Shown here: positions 1 through 8,125 of the stretch, in pieces
Layout: each line of letters starts with the position of its first letter
Position numbering within the stretch: position 1 is the first letter of the stretch
Assembly (NCBI RefSeq): GCF_010384365.1
Contig: NZ_CP048397.1
Span: forward strand, 7,817,683 to 7,881,682
Length of the DNA: 64,000 nucleotides
DNA from: Streptomyces sp. S4.7
GTDB taxonomy: Bacteria > Actinomycetota > Actinomycetes > Streptomycetales > Streptomycetaceae
Reading direction: 5' to 3'
Position numbers and translations under genes: made by a program
Notes under the pieces: model-generated
Database searches by the model: none
The model's input: the letters and a program-made list of their open reading frames with translations, nothing else
What the model was told of the DNA's origin: nothing

Positions 1-112
1 CGTACACCGGCAGGGCGGCCTCGGCGTCGCCCGTCGCCCACGGTCGAAGGATCAACCGCGGAGTACTGATCAGGGAGCCCTCGATAATGACCCGATGTAT
101 TCGGTCAGCCAT
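1..112 (-). CDS. GNAT-family N-acetyltransferase, N-terminal part (runs off left edge)
   Basis: Reading the minus strand from an ATG at 112 gives an open frame of 37 codons to the window edge. The peptide begins MADRIHRVIIEGSL and continues ISTPRLILRPWATGDAEAA. The 'TPRLILRPW..GDAEA' pattern is the usual first strand and helix of GNAT acetyltransferases of the RimJ type, which transfer acetyl from acetyl-CoA to an amine; the substrate cannot be told. The catalytic core and acetyl-CoA loop lie outside the window. Only a weak ribosome site precedes the ATG, and a start nearer the ISTPRL segment is possible. It is divergent from the L31 gene, 176 bp away. Confidence 0.6.
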   Translation of the reverse strand, partial: MADRIHRVIIEGSLISTPRLILRPWATGDAEAALPVY

Positions 113-288
113 ACACTGAGAATATCACCGGACCGCCTGGTCACTCGGGGTCGGTACGGGCCAACTACCTGTTCATCGGCGACCGGTGGAGTACCTGAAT
201 TCGGTGGAATAACCGTCCTCCTCCCACCGTTGAACGACACAGCGGGGGTCGATCGGACCCCAGGCGAGTCGGCAGGAAGGGATCACAT

Positions 289-546
289 ATGAAGCCTCGT
301 ATCCACCCCGTATCCCGTCCGGTGGTTTTCCGCGACCGCGCTGGCGATTACGCGTTTCTGACGCGCTCGACCGCGGAACCGGACATGACGATCGAGTGGG
401 AGGACGGGGGGAAGTACCCCGTCATCGACGTCGAGACATCATCGGCGAGCCACCCCTTCTACACCGGTAAATCGCAGGTTCTTGACACCGCGGGCCGTGT
501 GGAGCGCTTCGAGCGCCGTTACGGCGACGCACCGAAACGCGGATGA
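289..546 (+). CDS. rpmE2: 50S ribosomal protein L31 type B (zinc-independent paralogue)
   Basis: The 85-residue protein starts MKPRIHPVSRPVVFRDRAG and has the type B L31 pattern, including F(Y)TGKSQVLDTAGRVERF near the C-terminus. The CxxC zinc ligands of the primary L31 are absent. In Streptomyces and other bacteria this paralogue replaces the zinc-binding L31 on the ribosome when zinc is scarce and is normally repressed by Zur. I looked for an AT-rich Zur box in the 176 bp upstream and saw no convincing match, so Zur control here is family knowledge only. The start is supported by GGAAGG 10 bases upstream. A hairpin at 586-625 probably ends the transcript. Confidence 0.9.
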   Translation: MKPRIHPVSRPVVFRDRAGDYAFLTRSTAEPDMTIEWEDGGKYPVIDVETSSASHPFYTGKSQVLDTAGRVERFERRYGDAPKRG

Positions 547-585
547 GTTGCGCCGGGAAGCGTCGGCGCGAAGACGGCGAAAGTG

Positions 586-625
586 AGCCCCGATGGCGAG
601 ATCGAGTGATCACGCCACCGGGGCT
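586..625 (+). terminator. Stem-loop after the L31 gene
   Basis: AGCCCCGATGGCG (586-598) pairs with CGCCACCGGGGCT (613-625), 13 positions with one A-C mismatch, around a 14-base loop. It lies 40 bp after the L31 stop codon. No T-run follows, as is usual in Streptomyces. Confidence 0.6.
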
Positions 626-741
626 TCTCCTGTGCCGCCGCGCACTGCCGAACGCGTGAGGACCGGAAGAGATCGCGTGCGACGGCGGGCGACGGCCGAC
701 ACGAATTGATCACCCCGCGGCGGGTCTGACACCATCACCGG

Positions 742-1113
742 ATGATCAGCATCGGGACGATCGTGATGGGCGCTTCCGACGTGCGGCGCGCGGCCGGATT
801 CTGGAGACGGGCCCTTGGCTACGTCCCGCGCGACGGCGAGGTCGGGGGCGACTGGGTCGTCCTCGTCCCCGCCGACGGCACGGGGCCGGGAATCTCCCTC
901 GGACTCAGTGGGACGCCGGTGCAGAAGCACCCCCGCGTCCACCTCGACCTCTACGCGGGCGACGCCGCCGAGCAGGCCGCGGAAGTCGCGCGCCTGGTGT
1001 CCCTGGGGGCCGAACGCGTCGACTGGGACCTCTATCCCGACGACCCCGACTTCGTCGTCCTCGCCGACACCGAAGGCAACCGCTTCTGCGTCATCGACAA
1101 CGGCCGCGGCTGA
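742..1113 (+). CDS. VOC-superfamily (glyoxalase/dioxygenase-fold) protein
   Basis: The 123-residue protein begins MISIGTIVMGASDVRRAAGF and shows the beta-alpha-beta-beta-beta pattern of the VOC fold: 'DVRRAAGFWRRALGY', a central 'HPRVHLDLYAGDA', and a C-terminal 'FVVLADTEGNRFCVID'. Glu in TEGNRFCV and His in RVHLDL are the positions that bind metal in active members. Length fits a single-domain member of the kind annotated as glyoxalase-like; substrate is unknown. No clear ribosome site precedes the ATG, so translation may be leaderless. The stop codon abuts the following kinase frame, suggesting one transcript. Confidence 0.8.
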   Translation: MISIGTIVMGASDVRRAAGFWRRALGYVPRDGEVGGDWVVLVPADGTGPGISLGLSGTPVQKHPRVHLDLYAGDAAEQAAEVARLVSLGAERVDWDLYPDDPDFVVLADTEGNRFCVIDNGRG

Positions 1114-1140
1114 GTGCCGTCGGCGAGGGGGGAAGCCCGG

Positions 1141-1695
1141 GTGAGCGCCCAACTGCGTGCCGCGGTCGTCCTGATCACCGGCGTGATGGCCGCCGGGAAG
1201 TCCACCGTCGCCGGCCTGCTGGCCGAACGGCTGCCCCGCGCCGCCCACGTCCGCGGCGACACCTTCCGCCGCATGCTCGTCTCCGGCCGGGAGGAACTGC
1301 TGCCCGAGGAGACCGCGGAGGCCGGGGCCCAACTGGACCTGCGCCAACGGATCACGGTGACGGTGGCGGACGCCTACGCCGAAGACGGATGGACAGCCGT
1401 CGTCCAGGACATCGTCATCGGCGAGGACCTGAGCCGATTCGTCGCCAGGGTCCGCACACGGCCTCTCTACGTCGTCGTGCTCGCCCCCTCGGCCGAGGCC
1501 GTACGGAGCAGGGAGCAAGCGCGTCCGAAGACCGGCTACGGCGTCTGGTCGGTCGAGGCGCTCGACCACAGCCTGCGCTCGGAGACTCCGCGCATCGGTC
1601 TGTGGCTCGACACGACGGAGCAGACACCGGCGCAGACGGTCTCGGCGATCCTCGCCGACCTCCCGGCGGCGCTTGTCACGACCGAGCGCGACTGA
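1141..1695 (+). CDS. P-loop kinase-like protein (AAA/zeta-toxin-type small kinase fold)
   Basis: The protein has a Walker A motif GVMAAGKST near residue 15 of the chosen start, then 'RGDTFRRMLVSGREE', the substrate-binding segment of small P-loop kinases such as chloramphenicol phosphotransferase or gluconate kinase. The end of the chain has the lid region 'SREQARPKTGYGVW'. GTG 1141 is chosen over the earlier in-frame GTG 1114 because GGGGGGAAG sits 6-7 bases before it; 1114 directly follows the VOC stop codon and has no ribosome site. It is probably cytosolic and phosphorylates a small molecule, identity unknown. A related kinase of the same layout lies at 43786-44337. The last codons are partly repeated just downstream (GACCGAGCGCGAC occurs at the gene end and again about 25 bp later). 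Confidence 0.75.
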   Translation: MSAQLRAAVVLITGVMAAGKSTVAGLLAERLPRAAHVRGDTFRRMLVSGREELLPEETAEAGAQLDLRQRITVTVADAYAEDGWTAVVQDIVIGEDLSRFVARVRTRPLYVVVLAPSAEAVRSREQARPKTGYGVWSVEALDHSLRSETPRIGLWLDTTEQTPAQTVSAILADLPAALVTTERD

Positions 1696-1805
1696 CCGGG
1701 ACCGACCGAGCGCGACGGCCGGGATCGGCCGGAGCGGTCGGCGCGGTGACCGGCGACGCGGTGGACAAGCCCCGCAGACAAGCCCCGCAAGGGATGACGG
1801 GGACG

Positions 1806-2513
1806 TCAGCCGCTCGGGGCCGGGTCCCGCCCCTCGTCGAACGCGCGGCGTACCGGACCGGGCAGCGGAGCGAGGCCGAGCAGGCCCGAGACCAGCTCGG
1901 TCGTGAGCGAATGCCACTCGTCGGCCCGCCGGAGCATCGCGTGGTCACCGCCGGTCATCTGCACCACGCACGCGTCGGCGCCCGCCGCACGGGCGCGGCG
2001 CACCAGGTCTCGGCTGCCCAGCGGGTCGGTCGTACGGTCCCGGTCACCGTGCACGAGAACGACCTGCCGGTCCATGAGCTGGCCCACCGGATCCCCGGAC
2101 GGACACCAAGGCGCCAGACCCACCACGCCGCGCACCAGGTCGTGCCCGGCCACGGTGAGCGCGGCGCGCCCGCCCATCGAATGACCGACCAGCACCACCC
2201 GTACCGGACCCGCGAGCTGTTCCAGCTCGTCGAGCGCCCGCAGCGCGTCCACCGCCGCGTCGGCCCGCGTGCCGTTCCATCCCCGGTGCCGGTAGCGGAC
2301 CCTCCCCACGAGGACGTCGTGGCCCTCGGTGGCGCGCAGCACCGCCCGCGTGAACGGCAGCATCCGCACGGCGGCCAGATTCATCCGGGGTGGTGGCTCC
2401 ATGCCCTCGGAGCGTCCGCCGTGCAGCAGCAGTACGGCGGTACGGGGTCGCGCGGCCGATCTGTCGAGCACGAGGGCGGGCGGGAGCGGAGCACGGGGAT
2501 CGCTGACGGGCAC
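1806..2513 (-). CDS. Alpha/beta-hydrolase (dienelactone hydrolase-like serine hydrolase)
   Basis: A 235-residue protein from GTG 2513. The oxyanion segment 'AVLLLHGGRSEGM' lies near residue 25, the nucleophile elbow GHSMGG near the middle, the acid strand 'VVLVHGDRDRTTDP', and the catalytic His is likely in 'GGDHAMLR'. This is a complete alpha/beta-hydrolase triad; natural substrate unknown. An in-frame extension to 2891 is arginine/glycine-rich low-complexity sequence and is rejected. GAGAGG lies about 11 bases before the chosen GTG. The gene is convergent with the kinase and lies downstream of the MHS transporter with a 250-bp gap, so it is probably transcribed separately. Confidence 0.8.
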   Translation of the reverse strand: MPVSDPRAPLPPALVLDRSAARPRTAVLLLHGGRSEGMEPPPRMNLAAVRMLPFTRAVLRATEGHDVLVGRVRYRHRGWNGTRADAAVDALRALDELEQLAGPVRVVLVGHSMGGRAALTVAGHDLVRGVVGLAPWCPSGDPVGQLMDRQVVLVHGDRDRTTDPLGSRDLVRRARAAGADACVVQMTGGDHAMLRRADEWHSLTTELVSGLLGLAPLPGPVRRAFDEGRDPAPSG

Positions 2514-2739
2514 GTGGTGCCTGACCTCTCTTCTGTCATCCGCGGTGGGTGGGGCCCCATCCACCGCGGAAGGTATTCGGCGCCGGGGCCGTCGCGGATG
2601 CCTCGTCCGGCGTACCGGTTCCGCGAGCCGGAACAGGACGCGACAAGCCGGAACAGACCGGAATGCACCGGACCCGTGTCGGCACGGAAACGGCGGTGAT
2701 GCGGTACCGGCCCCCGGACCGTAACCGCGCCACCGCCGC

Positions 2740-2767
2740 TGAGCCCCGTCGCGAGCTGGCGGGCTCA
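2740..2767 (-). terminator. Stem-loop at the 3' end of the MHS transporter gene
   Basis: TGAGCCC (2740-2746) and GGGCTCA (2761-2767) are inverted repeats; the arm at 2765-2767 includes the transporter's stop codon. The arms are short, so it is a modest terminator candidate. Confidence 0.4.
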
Positions 2768-4171
2768 GGACCGACGGGCCGTCCCCTCCGACCCGGCCGC
2801 CGCCTCGTTCGTGCCGCGAGGACCCGGGAGCGCCGGCGACGCCTCCGCCTTCTCGGCGGCCACCGCCGCCGCGCGCTCGCGCGGACCCCACGTCTCACTC
2901 GTCGTCGCCACGCCGATCAGTCCGACCAGCCCGATGACCACATAGAAACCGGCCGGGCCCACCCAGTCGAACGACTCCGCCAGCAGCACGGCCAGGAACG
3001 GCGCGAACCCGGCGACGGACGCCGCGACCTGGTAGCCCAGCGAGGCGCCGGACGTACGGGTGTTGGTCTTGAACAGCTCGGCGAACCACGCCGCCTGCGT
3101 ACCGGTGAGCGCCGCGTGGATCACACCGATCGCGATCAGATAGATCAGCACCACGAGCACCGGGTTGCCGGTGTTGGCCATCAGGAACATCGGGAAGCCG
3201 AACGCGACCGCCATCAGACACCCGGCCAGATACAGCTTCCGGCGGCCGATCCGGTCGGTCAGCGCACCGGACAGCACCGTCGTGCCCACCGCGAGCAGAC
3301 TCGCGATGACGATGCCCGCGAGGGCGATGCCCCGGTCGTTCTCGTCCCGGTCGGTGATGTACGACAGCAGATAGGTCGCCGTCAGGTAGTAGGCGCACGA
3401 CTCGACGACGCGCAGCGCGATGATCCGCAGAATGTTCCGCCAGTCGTTGCGCAGCACCGTCGCGAGCGGGTTCCTGACGGTCCCGCCGCTCGCCTTGGTC
3501 TCCTCGAACTCCGGTGACTCCGTCAGCTTCACCCGGACGACCAGGCCGACCACGATCAGCACCGAGCTGGCCAGGAACGGCACGCGCCACGCCCAGTCGC
3601 TGTCGAAGTTCACGGACAGCAGGAAGACGATGTTGGCCAGCGCGATGCCCAGCGGATTGCCCGCCTGGGGTATCGCCGCGTACAGACCGCGCCGCCTGCG
3701 GGGCGCGTGCTCGTACGCCATCATCACCGCGCCGCCCCACTCGGCACCGAACGCGAGGCCCTGCACCATCCGGATCAGCACCAGCAGGATCGGCGCGGCG
3801 ATACCGGCCTGCGCGTAGGTGGGCAGCACACCGATGAGGACCGTGGCGATGCCCATCGTCAGCAGTGCGGAGACCAGGACGGGCTTGCGGCCGTACTTGT
3901 CGCCGAGGTGGCCGCCGACGGCGCCGCCGATGGGACGCATCAGGAAGCCGACGCCGAGCGTGACGAAGGCCAGCAGGGTCCCGACGACCGGGTCGGACTC
4001 GGGGAAGAAGACGTCACCGAAGTAGAGGGCGGACGCCGTGCCGTAGGCGACGAAGTCGTAGTTCTCCACACAGGTTCCCGCGGCGGCTCCGAGGGAGGTC
4101 CTCAGCTTGCCGCGGCTGCCGTCCTGAGCGGTGGCGGCGGCCGGGGAGGGTGCGCTGTTGCTCGCGCTCAT
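2765..4171 (-). CDS. MFS transporter of the metabolite:H+ symporter (MHS) family
   Basis: The 468-residue inner-membrane protein has about 12 hydrophobic segments. The first, 'TCVENYDFVAYGTASALYF', and the loop 'MRPIGGAVGGHLGDKYGRKP' are the hallmarks of the MHS branch (ProP, shikimate and alpha-ketoglutarate symporters), where an acidic residue in helix 1 and the GDKxGR loop are conserved. 'RMVQGLAFGAEWGGA' is the matching helix 4 motif. It sits at the end of a LacI-ribokinase-RpiB cluster, 108 bp after the isomerase, so it probably imports the sugar or polyol acid that the cluster degrades. AGGAG stands 7 bases before the ATG. Both ends are hydrophilic. Confidence 0.85.
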   Translation of the reverse strand: MSASNSAPSPAAATAQDGSRGKLRTSLGAAAGTCVENYDFVAYGTASALYFGDVFFPESDPVVGTLLAFVTLGVGFLMRPIGGAVGGHLGDKYGRKPVLVSALLTMGIATVLIGVLPTYAQAGIAAPILLVLIRMVQGLAFGAEWGGAVMMAYEHAPRRRRGLYAAIPQAGNPLGIALANIVFLLSVNFDSDWAWRVPFLASSVLIVVGLVVRVKLTESPEFEETKASGGTVRNPLATVLRNDWRNILRIIALRVVESCAYYLTATYLLSYITDRDENDRGIALAGIVIASLLAVGTTVLSGALTDRIGRRKLYLAGCLMAVAFGFPMFLMANTGNPVLVVLIYLIAIGVIHAALTGTQAAWFAELFKTNTRTSGASLGYQVAASVAGFAPFLAVLLAESFDWVGPAGFYVVIGLVGLIGVATTSETWGPRERAAAVAAEKAEASPALPGPRGTNEAAAGSEGTARRS

Positions 4172-4279
4172 GCCGTAACTCCTAATCTCCTTTGATCACC
4201 GGTTACGCGGTGGGGGTACTTCTGCGGGTGGTGTGCGTGGGGACGGGGGTGCGGGGTGGGGGAGGGGGAGGAGCGGCGG

Positions 4280-4765
4280 TCAGTTCCCGTCGGCGGGGAG
4301 CTCCGCCGCGAGTTCGCGCGCCGACCTGAGCTCCAGCTCGTGGAGCTTGGCGACACGCCGGAGGGTGTCCTCGTCGTTGTCGAACGTCGCGCCGAGGAAC
4401 GCCTCGACCACCGCGCCCGCCATCGCCGGACCGATCAGCCAGGCACCCATGGCGATGGCGTTCGCGTCGTCGTGCTCGACCGCTTGGTGGGCCGAGTAGA
4501 CGTCGTGCCCGAGGCCGCAGCGGATCCCGGCGATCTTGTTGGCCGCCATCAGCGCGCCGGCGCCGGTTCCGCACACGAGCACGGCGCGGTCGGCCTCACC
4601 GGTGCGTACGGCGTCGCAGGTGGCGAAGGTGATGTCGGGGAAGTCGACCGGCGCGTCACTGTCCGTGCCGCGGTCGAGGACTTCGTGGCCGAGCCGATCC
4701 AGAACGCCGCGCACATGGTCCTTCAGCGCGTGTCCGGCGTGGTCGTTGCCCAGTGCGATTCTCAT
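4280..4765 (-). CDS. RpiB/LacAB-family sugar-phosphate isomerase
   Basis: This 161-residue protein starts MRIALGNDHAGHALKDHV, the 'GxDHAG' phosphate-binding start of ribose-5-phosphate isomerase B. The active-site Cys is in 'VLVCGTGAGALMAANKIAGI' (E. coli RpiB has CGTGIG). 'DVYSAHQAVEHDDANAIAMG' matches the family's second active-site segment. It interconverts an aldose phosphate and a ketose phosphate; ribose is likely given the neighbour, but the same family also serves allose, erythritol and related sugars. Its ATG overlaps the ribokinase stop codon (ATGA at 4762-4765), so the two are translationally coupled. Confidence 0.88.
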   Translation of the reverse strand: MRIALGNDHAGHALKDHVRGVLDRLGHEVLDRGTDSDAPVDFPDITFATCDAVRTGEADRAVLVCGTGAGALMAANKIAGIRCGLGHDVYSAHQAVEHDDANAIAMGAWLIGPAMAGAVVEAFLGATFDNDEDTLRRVAKLHELELRSARELAAELPADGN

Positions 4766-5781
4766 GTGTCAGCCCTTCGTGGTGAGTTCGTTGATGTCGG
4801 TGCCGCCGGTGACGCGGGTCGTGTCGTGGTGCCGGTGGCGTCCGAGATCGCGCGCGCCTCGCCGATCTCGTCCGCGTACGGGATCGCGGCCATCGCCCCG
4901 CGCCGCGTGACCGTGACCGCCGCCGCGGCCGAAGCCGTCGCCAGTGCGGCGGGCAGGTCGCTCTCGCCCCGGGCGAGGGCCGCCGCGAGATAGCCGGTGT
5001 AGGTGTCGCCGGCCGCGGTGGTGTCGACCGCGGTGACCCGTACGGCGGGGATGTGGACCACCCGGTCGCCGGTGTTGACGTACGCGCCGTCCGCGCCCGT
5101 GGTGCAGACGACGACACAGTCCAGCGCCCGGGACGTGGTGAGCACGGTGTCCGCCGTGTCCCGGCCCTCGCCCGTGCCGGTCTCGTCCGCGCCGACCAGC
5201 CCGGCCACCGCCCGCATCTCCACCTCGTTGACCACCAGCAGATCGATGTCGGCCGACAGGCAGCCGGCGTCGGCGGGCGCCGGGGCGGCGTTGAGTACGA
5301 CGGTGGCGCCGCGCTCCTTGGCGAAGCGGGCCGCGTGGGCGACCACCTCCACCGGGGTCTCCAGCTGGAGCAGTACGAGATCGCCGGGCGCCGCCGCGGC
5401 CAGCCCCGATTCGACGTCCCGCCGGGTGAGACGGGCGTTCGCGCCGGACGCCACGATGATGCGGTTCTCGCCGCCCGCCTCCACGGCGACGACCGCCGTG
5501 CCCGTGTGCGTACCGTCCGCGGTCACCACCCACCCGGTGTCCACACCCGATTCGGTCAGTGCCCGGCGTACGAGCCGGCCGTGCGCGTCGTCGCCGAGCG
5601 CGCCGATCATGGTGACCGCCGCACCGGCCCGTGAGGCCGCCACGGCCTGGTTGCCGCCCTTGCCTCCCGCGGTGATCAGTACGTCCGACGCGAGCACGGT
5701 CTCGCCGGCCGCCGGGAACGCGGGCACCTCCAGGAGCTGGTCGGCGTTGAGGCTGCCGACGACGAAGACGGTGGTGGGCAT
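4762..5781 (-). CDS. Ribokinase-like PfkB-family sugar kinase
   Basis: A 339-residue cytosolic kinase. The N-terminal 'VGSLNADQLLEVPAFPAAGET' and 'TAGGKGGNQAVAASR' form the sugar-binding part (GGKGxNQA signature). The C-terminal 'VTAVDTTAAGDTYTGYLAA' is PfkB signature 2, with the catalytic Asp in AGDTYTG. It phosphorylates ribose or a similar sugar at the terminal hydroxyl with ATP and feeds the overlapping isomerase. The last 25 residues are an Ala/Thr/Pro-rich tail not seen in typical ribokinases. A GGGGA site precedes the ATG. The LacI gene lies 210 bp upstream on the same strand with a hairpin between them. Confidence 0.87.
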   Translation of the reverse strand: MPTTVFVVGSLNADQLLEVPAFPAAGETVLASDVLITAGGKGGNQAVAASRAGAAVTMIGALGDDAHGRLVRRALTESGVDTGWVVTADGTHTGTAVVAVEAGGENRIIVASGANARLTRRDVESGLAAAAPGDLVLLQLETPVEVVAHAARFAKERGATVVLNAAPAPADAGCLSADIDLLVVNEVEMRAVAGLVGADETGTGEGRDTADTVLTTSRALDCVVVCTTGADGAYVNTGDRVVHIPAVRVTAVDTTAAGDTYTGYLAAALARGESDLPAALATASAAAAVTVTRRGAMAAIPYADEIGEARAISDATGTTTRPASPAAPTSTNSPRRADT

Positions 5782-5901
5782 GGGGGATCCCCGTTCATGG
5801 TGTGGAAGGCGCCGTGCTGTACGGGACGGCGGTCGCCGGTCGGGCGGGCCGCCTCCCTCAGAAGGCCTGATACGGATGAGCAGTTGTGTGATGTGCGAGG
5901 T

Positions 5902-5919
5902 GACCGGCGGACGCCGGTC
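5902..5919 (-). terminator. Hairpin between LacI and ribokinase genes
   Basis: GACCGGC (5902-5908) and GCCGGTC (5913-5919) form a perfect 7-bp stem with a 4-base loop, 72 bp after the LacI stop codon. It could partly terminate the regulator transcript before the kinase gene. Confidence 0.4.
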
Positions 5920-5991
5920 CCGCCTCCCGCGGCGGGGAGATCCGGACGGCGGGCGCGGGCCGGGGTGTGGCCGCGTACCGCCTTCTTCCGG

Positions 5992-7002
5992 CTAGACGGG
6001 CCGGCGCCGGCCGCCCGACGATTCCCGTACGACGAGACGCGTCGGCAGGACCACCGACTCGGGTGTGCGGCCCTCGATGACGTCGAGGAGGAGTCTCATC
6101 GCCGTCGACCCCATGGCCTGTGCGTCGTGCGAGACGACGGTCAGCGGCGGGTCGAGTTCGGAGAACCACTCGATGTCGTCGAAGGCCACCAGGTCGATGT
6201 CCGAGCCGATGCGCAGCCCACGGCGGCGCAGCGTCCCGAGCGCGCCCACGGCCATCGGGCTGTCGGCCGCGAGCAGCGCGGTCGGCGGGCGTCCGCCGGA
6301 CAGCAGCCGTTCGGCCGCCGCCGAACCGCTCGCCGAGCGGAAGTCCCCGGAGGTGATCAGCTCGGGGTCGGCGTCGAGACCGTGCCGGGCGACGGCACGC
6401 ACGAACGCGTCGTGCCTGGCGCGGCCGGTGGAGATGGACCGGGGGCCGCCGATGTAGCCGACACGGGTGTGGCCGCGGTCGGCGAGATGGGCGACGGCCT
6501 GGTCGATGCCCAGCGCGTTGTCCGAGGTCACGCTGGGCACCTCGAATCCGTCGACGGTCCGGTCGACGAAGACGAGGGGGACGGTGGTGGCGAGGGTTCG
6601 CAGGTTCGCGCTGTCCTCGCCCTGCGGGGCGATGATGATGCCGTCGACCCGCTGGGTGAGGAAGGACTCCAGATAGGTGTCCTGCTGCTCGGGGTCCTCG
6701 TTGGCGTTGGCGAGGAGGGTGACGTAGGAGGAGCGCAGGGCGGCTTGTTCGGCGCCGTGCGCCACATCCGCGAAGAACGGGTTGCGTACGTCGGAGATGA
6801 GCAGCCCCACCGTCTGTGAACGGGCCGAGCGCAGGGAGCGCGCACGGGCGTCGGGCCGGTAGCCGAGTTCGGCGACGGCGGCGTGGACGCGTTCACGGGC
6901 GGCGGGGGAGGTGGAGGGGTTGCCGGAGAGCACCCGGGACGTCGTGCCCACGGAGACGCCGGCCAGTGCGGCGACGTCCTTGATGGTCACGGTGCTGTCC
7001 AT
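5992..7002 (-). CDS. LacI-family regulator of the ribose-type operon
   Basis: The 336-residue protein starts MDSTVTIKDVAALAGVSVGT; the helix-turn-helix and hinge occupy residues 5-60, followed by a periplasmic-binding-protein-like core with 'VGLLISDVRNPFFADVA', typical of ribose-class LacI regulators. ATG 7002 is chosen because GAGAGG precedes it by 7 bases and the helix-turn-helix then starts at residue 6; a longer reading to 7209 adds only low-complexity sequence. Two operator-like palindromes at 7093-7118 lie 91 bp upstream, placed to control both this gene and the divergent SDR. It probably represses the kinase, isomerase and transporter genes behind it. Confidence 0.88.
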   Translation of the reverse strand: MDSTVTIKDVAALAGVSVGTTSRVLSGNPSTSPAARERVHAAVAELGYRPDARARSLRSARSQTVGLLISDVRNPFFADVAHGAEQAALRSSYVTLLANANEDPEQQDTYLESFLTQRVDGIIIAPQGEDSANLRTLATTVPLVFVDRTVDGFEVPSVTSDNALGIDQAVAHLADRGHTRVGYIGGPRSISTGRARHDAFVRAVARHGLDADPELITSGDFRSASGSAAAERLLSGGRPPTALLAADSPMAVGALGTLRRRGLRIGSDIDLVAFDDIEWFSELDPPLTVVSHDAQAMGSTAMRLLLDVIEGRTPESVVLPTRLVVRESSGGRRRPV

Positions 7003-7092
7003 GGGTGCCTCTCGCGGATCGGTGTGCGGGGGTGGCTGGGCAGGTGGTCGGACGGGCGCTCGGACTGACGGGACTGTATCCCGAGAGCGTCT

Positions 7093-7118
7093 GGAAACGA
7101 TTCCATGGAAACGTTTCC
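7093..7118. promoter_or_regulatory. Two tandem LacI-type operators
   Basis: GGAAACGATTCC (7093-7104) and GGAAACGTTTCC (7107-7118) stand 14 bp apart centre to centre. The second is a perfect palindrome with the central CG typical of LacI/GalR operators; the first differs at one position. They lie between the LacI gene and the SDR gene. Confidence 0.82.
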
Positions 7119-7246
7119 GAGACAGGATCCTGAAGTGTCTCCTCCGGTGCGTCAAGGGGTTCGGCCGATCGGTTTCTGGATCGGCCCGTGCGGCGGTCAC
7201 GTCCCCCACCAGCCCGTGGGCCAGGTGTGACGTCTAATCTGCGGGC

Positions 7247-8026
7247 ATGGATTCGCAGGCGTATCTCTCCGAACTGTTCTCCTTGGAAGGTCGCGTCGCC
7301 CTGGTCACCGGCGGCAGTTCCGGCATCGGCAGGGCCATCGCGCAGGCCCTCGCCCGAGCCGGTGCGAGCGTTGTCGTCGTGGCCCGCCGGGAGGCGGAAC
7401 TGGCCGCCACCGTCGACGAGTTGACGGACCGTGGCTGCAAGGCGGCATGGGTGAGCGGCGATCTCGGTACGCGCGAAGGGGTCCGTACGGCGGCCGACGA
7501 GGCGGCGCGGATGTTCGGCGAACCGGACACCCTCGTCAACTGCGCCGGGATCAATCTGCGGCCTCCGCTGGGAGAGACCGGTGACGACGTGTGGGACACG
7601 ACGATGTCGGTGAATCTGGAGGCGCCCCATCTGCTGGGGCAGCGGTTCGGCCCCGGCATGGCCGAGCGCGGTTTCGGGCGGATCATGCACGTGACGTCCC
7701 AACAGGCGCACCGGGCGTTCGTCCAGAGCGGTGTCTACGGCGTCTCGAAGGGCGCTCTGGAGTCGCTTGCCCGTTCACAGGCCGAGGCGTGGTCGCGGTA
7801 CGGGGTCACCTGCAACACGCTCGTTCCGGGCTTCGTGATGACGCCGCTCAACGAACGACTGTCGTCCGACCCCGAGCGCGTGGCGGCGCTCGCCGCGCGC
7901 ACGATGACCGGGCGCAACGGGCTCGCGGAGGACTTCGCCGGCGCGGCCGTGTTCCTGGCGAGCCGGGCCTCCGCGTACGTCACCGGGCAGTCGGTCTTCG
8001 TGGACGGCGGGTTCTCCGTCCACTGA
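7247..8026 (+). CDS. Short-chain dehydrogenase/reductase, gluconate 5-dehydrogenase-like
   Basis: A 259-residue classical SDR. It has the cofactor motif TGGSSGIG near residue 21, 'LVNCAGI' (the NNAG position), the catalytic Ser in 'HVTSQQ', and YGVSK for Tyr and Lys. 'PGFVMTPLN' and 'YVTGQSVFVDGG' complete the family pattern. The pattern 'LFSLEGRVALVTGG' at the start is common in sugar-acid and polyol dehydrogenases, which suits the neighbouring sugar operon, but the substrate is not proven. TCTAAT (7233-7238) sits where a -10 box would put transcription start at or near the ATG, so the mRNA may be leaderless. The gene is divergent from LacI and probably shares its operators. Confidence 0.85.
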   Translation: MDSQAYLSELFSLEGRVALVTGGSSGIGRAIAQALARAGASVVVVARREAELAATVDELTDRGCKAAWVSGDLGTREGVRTAADEAARMFGEPDTLVNCAGINLRPPLGETGDDVWDTTMSVNLEAPHLLGQRFGPGMAERGFGRIMHVTSQQAHRAFVQSGVYGVSKGALESLARSQAEAWSRYGVTCNTLVPGFVMTPLNERLSSDPERVAALAARTMTGRNGLAEDFAGAAVFLASRASAYVTGQSVFVDGGFSVH

Positions 8027-8125
8027 TCCGGCTGTCTGGGGCCGGACGCGGATGAGGACCGGGCGTGGACGCCCGGTGTCCGGTTCGGGTCCCTGCCCGT
8101 GCCGGGCTCGTGACCACGCCCGGAA

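Noticed and set aside
113..288. Zur box before the L31 paralogue
   Set aside because: Expected from family knowledge, but no convincing AT-rich 7-1-7 palindrome could be found in the interval.
95..292. 65-codon plus-strand frame before L31
   Set aside because: No ribosome site or motif, and it covers the divergent promoter region between the GNAT and L31 genes.
610..1917. Minus-strand open frame of 435 codons
   Set aside because: Antisense to the VOC and kinase genes; arginine/aspartate-rich with no motif.
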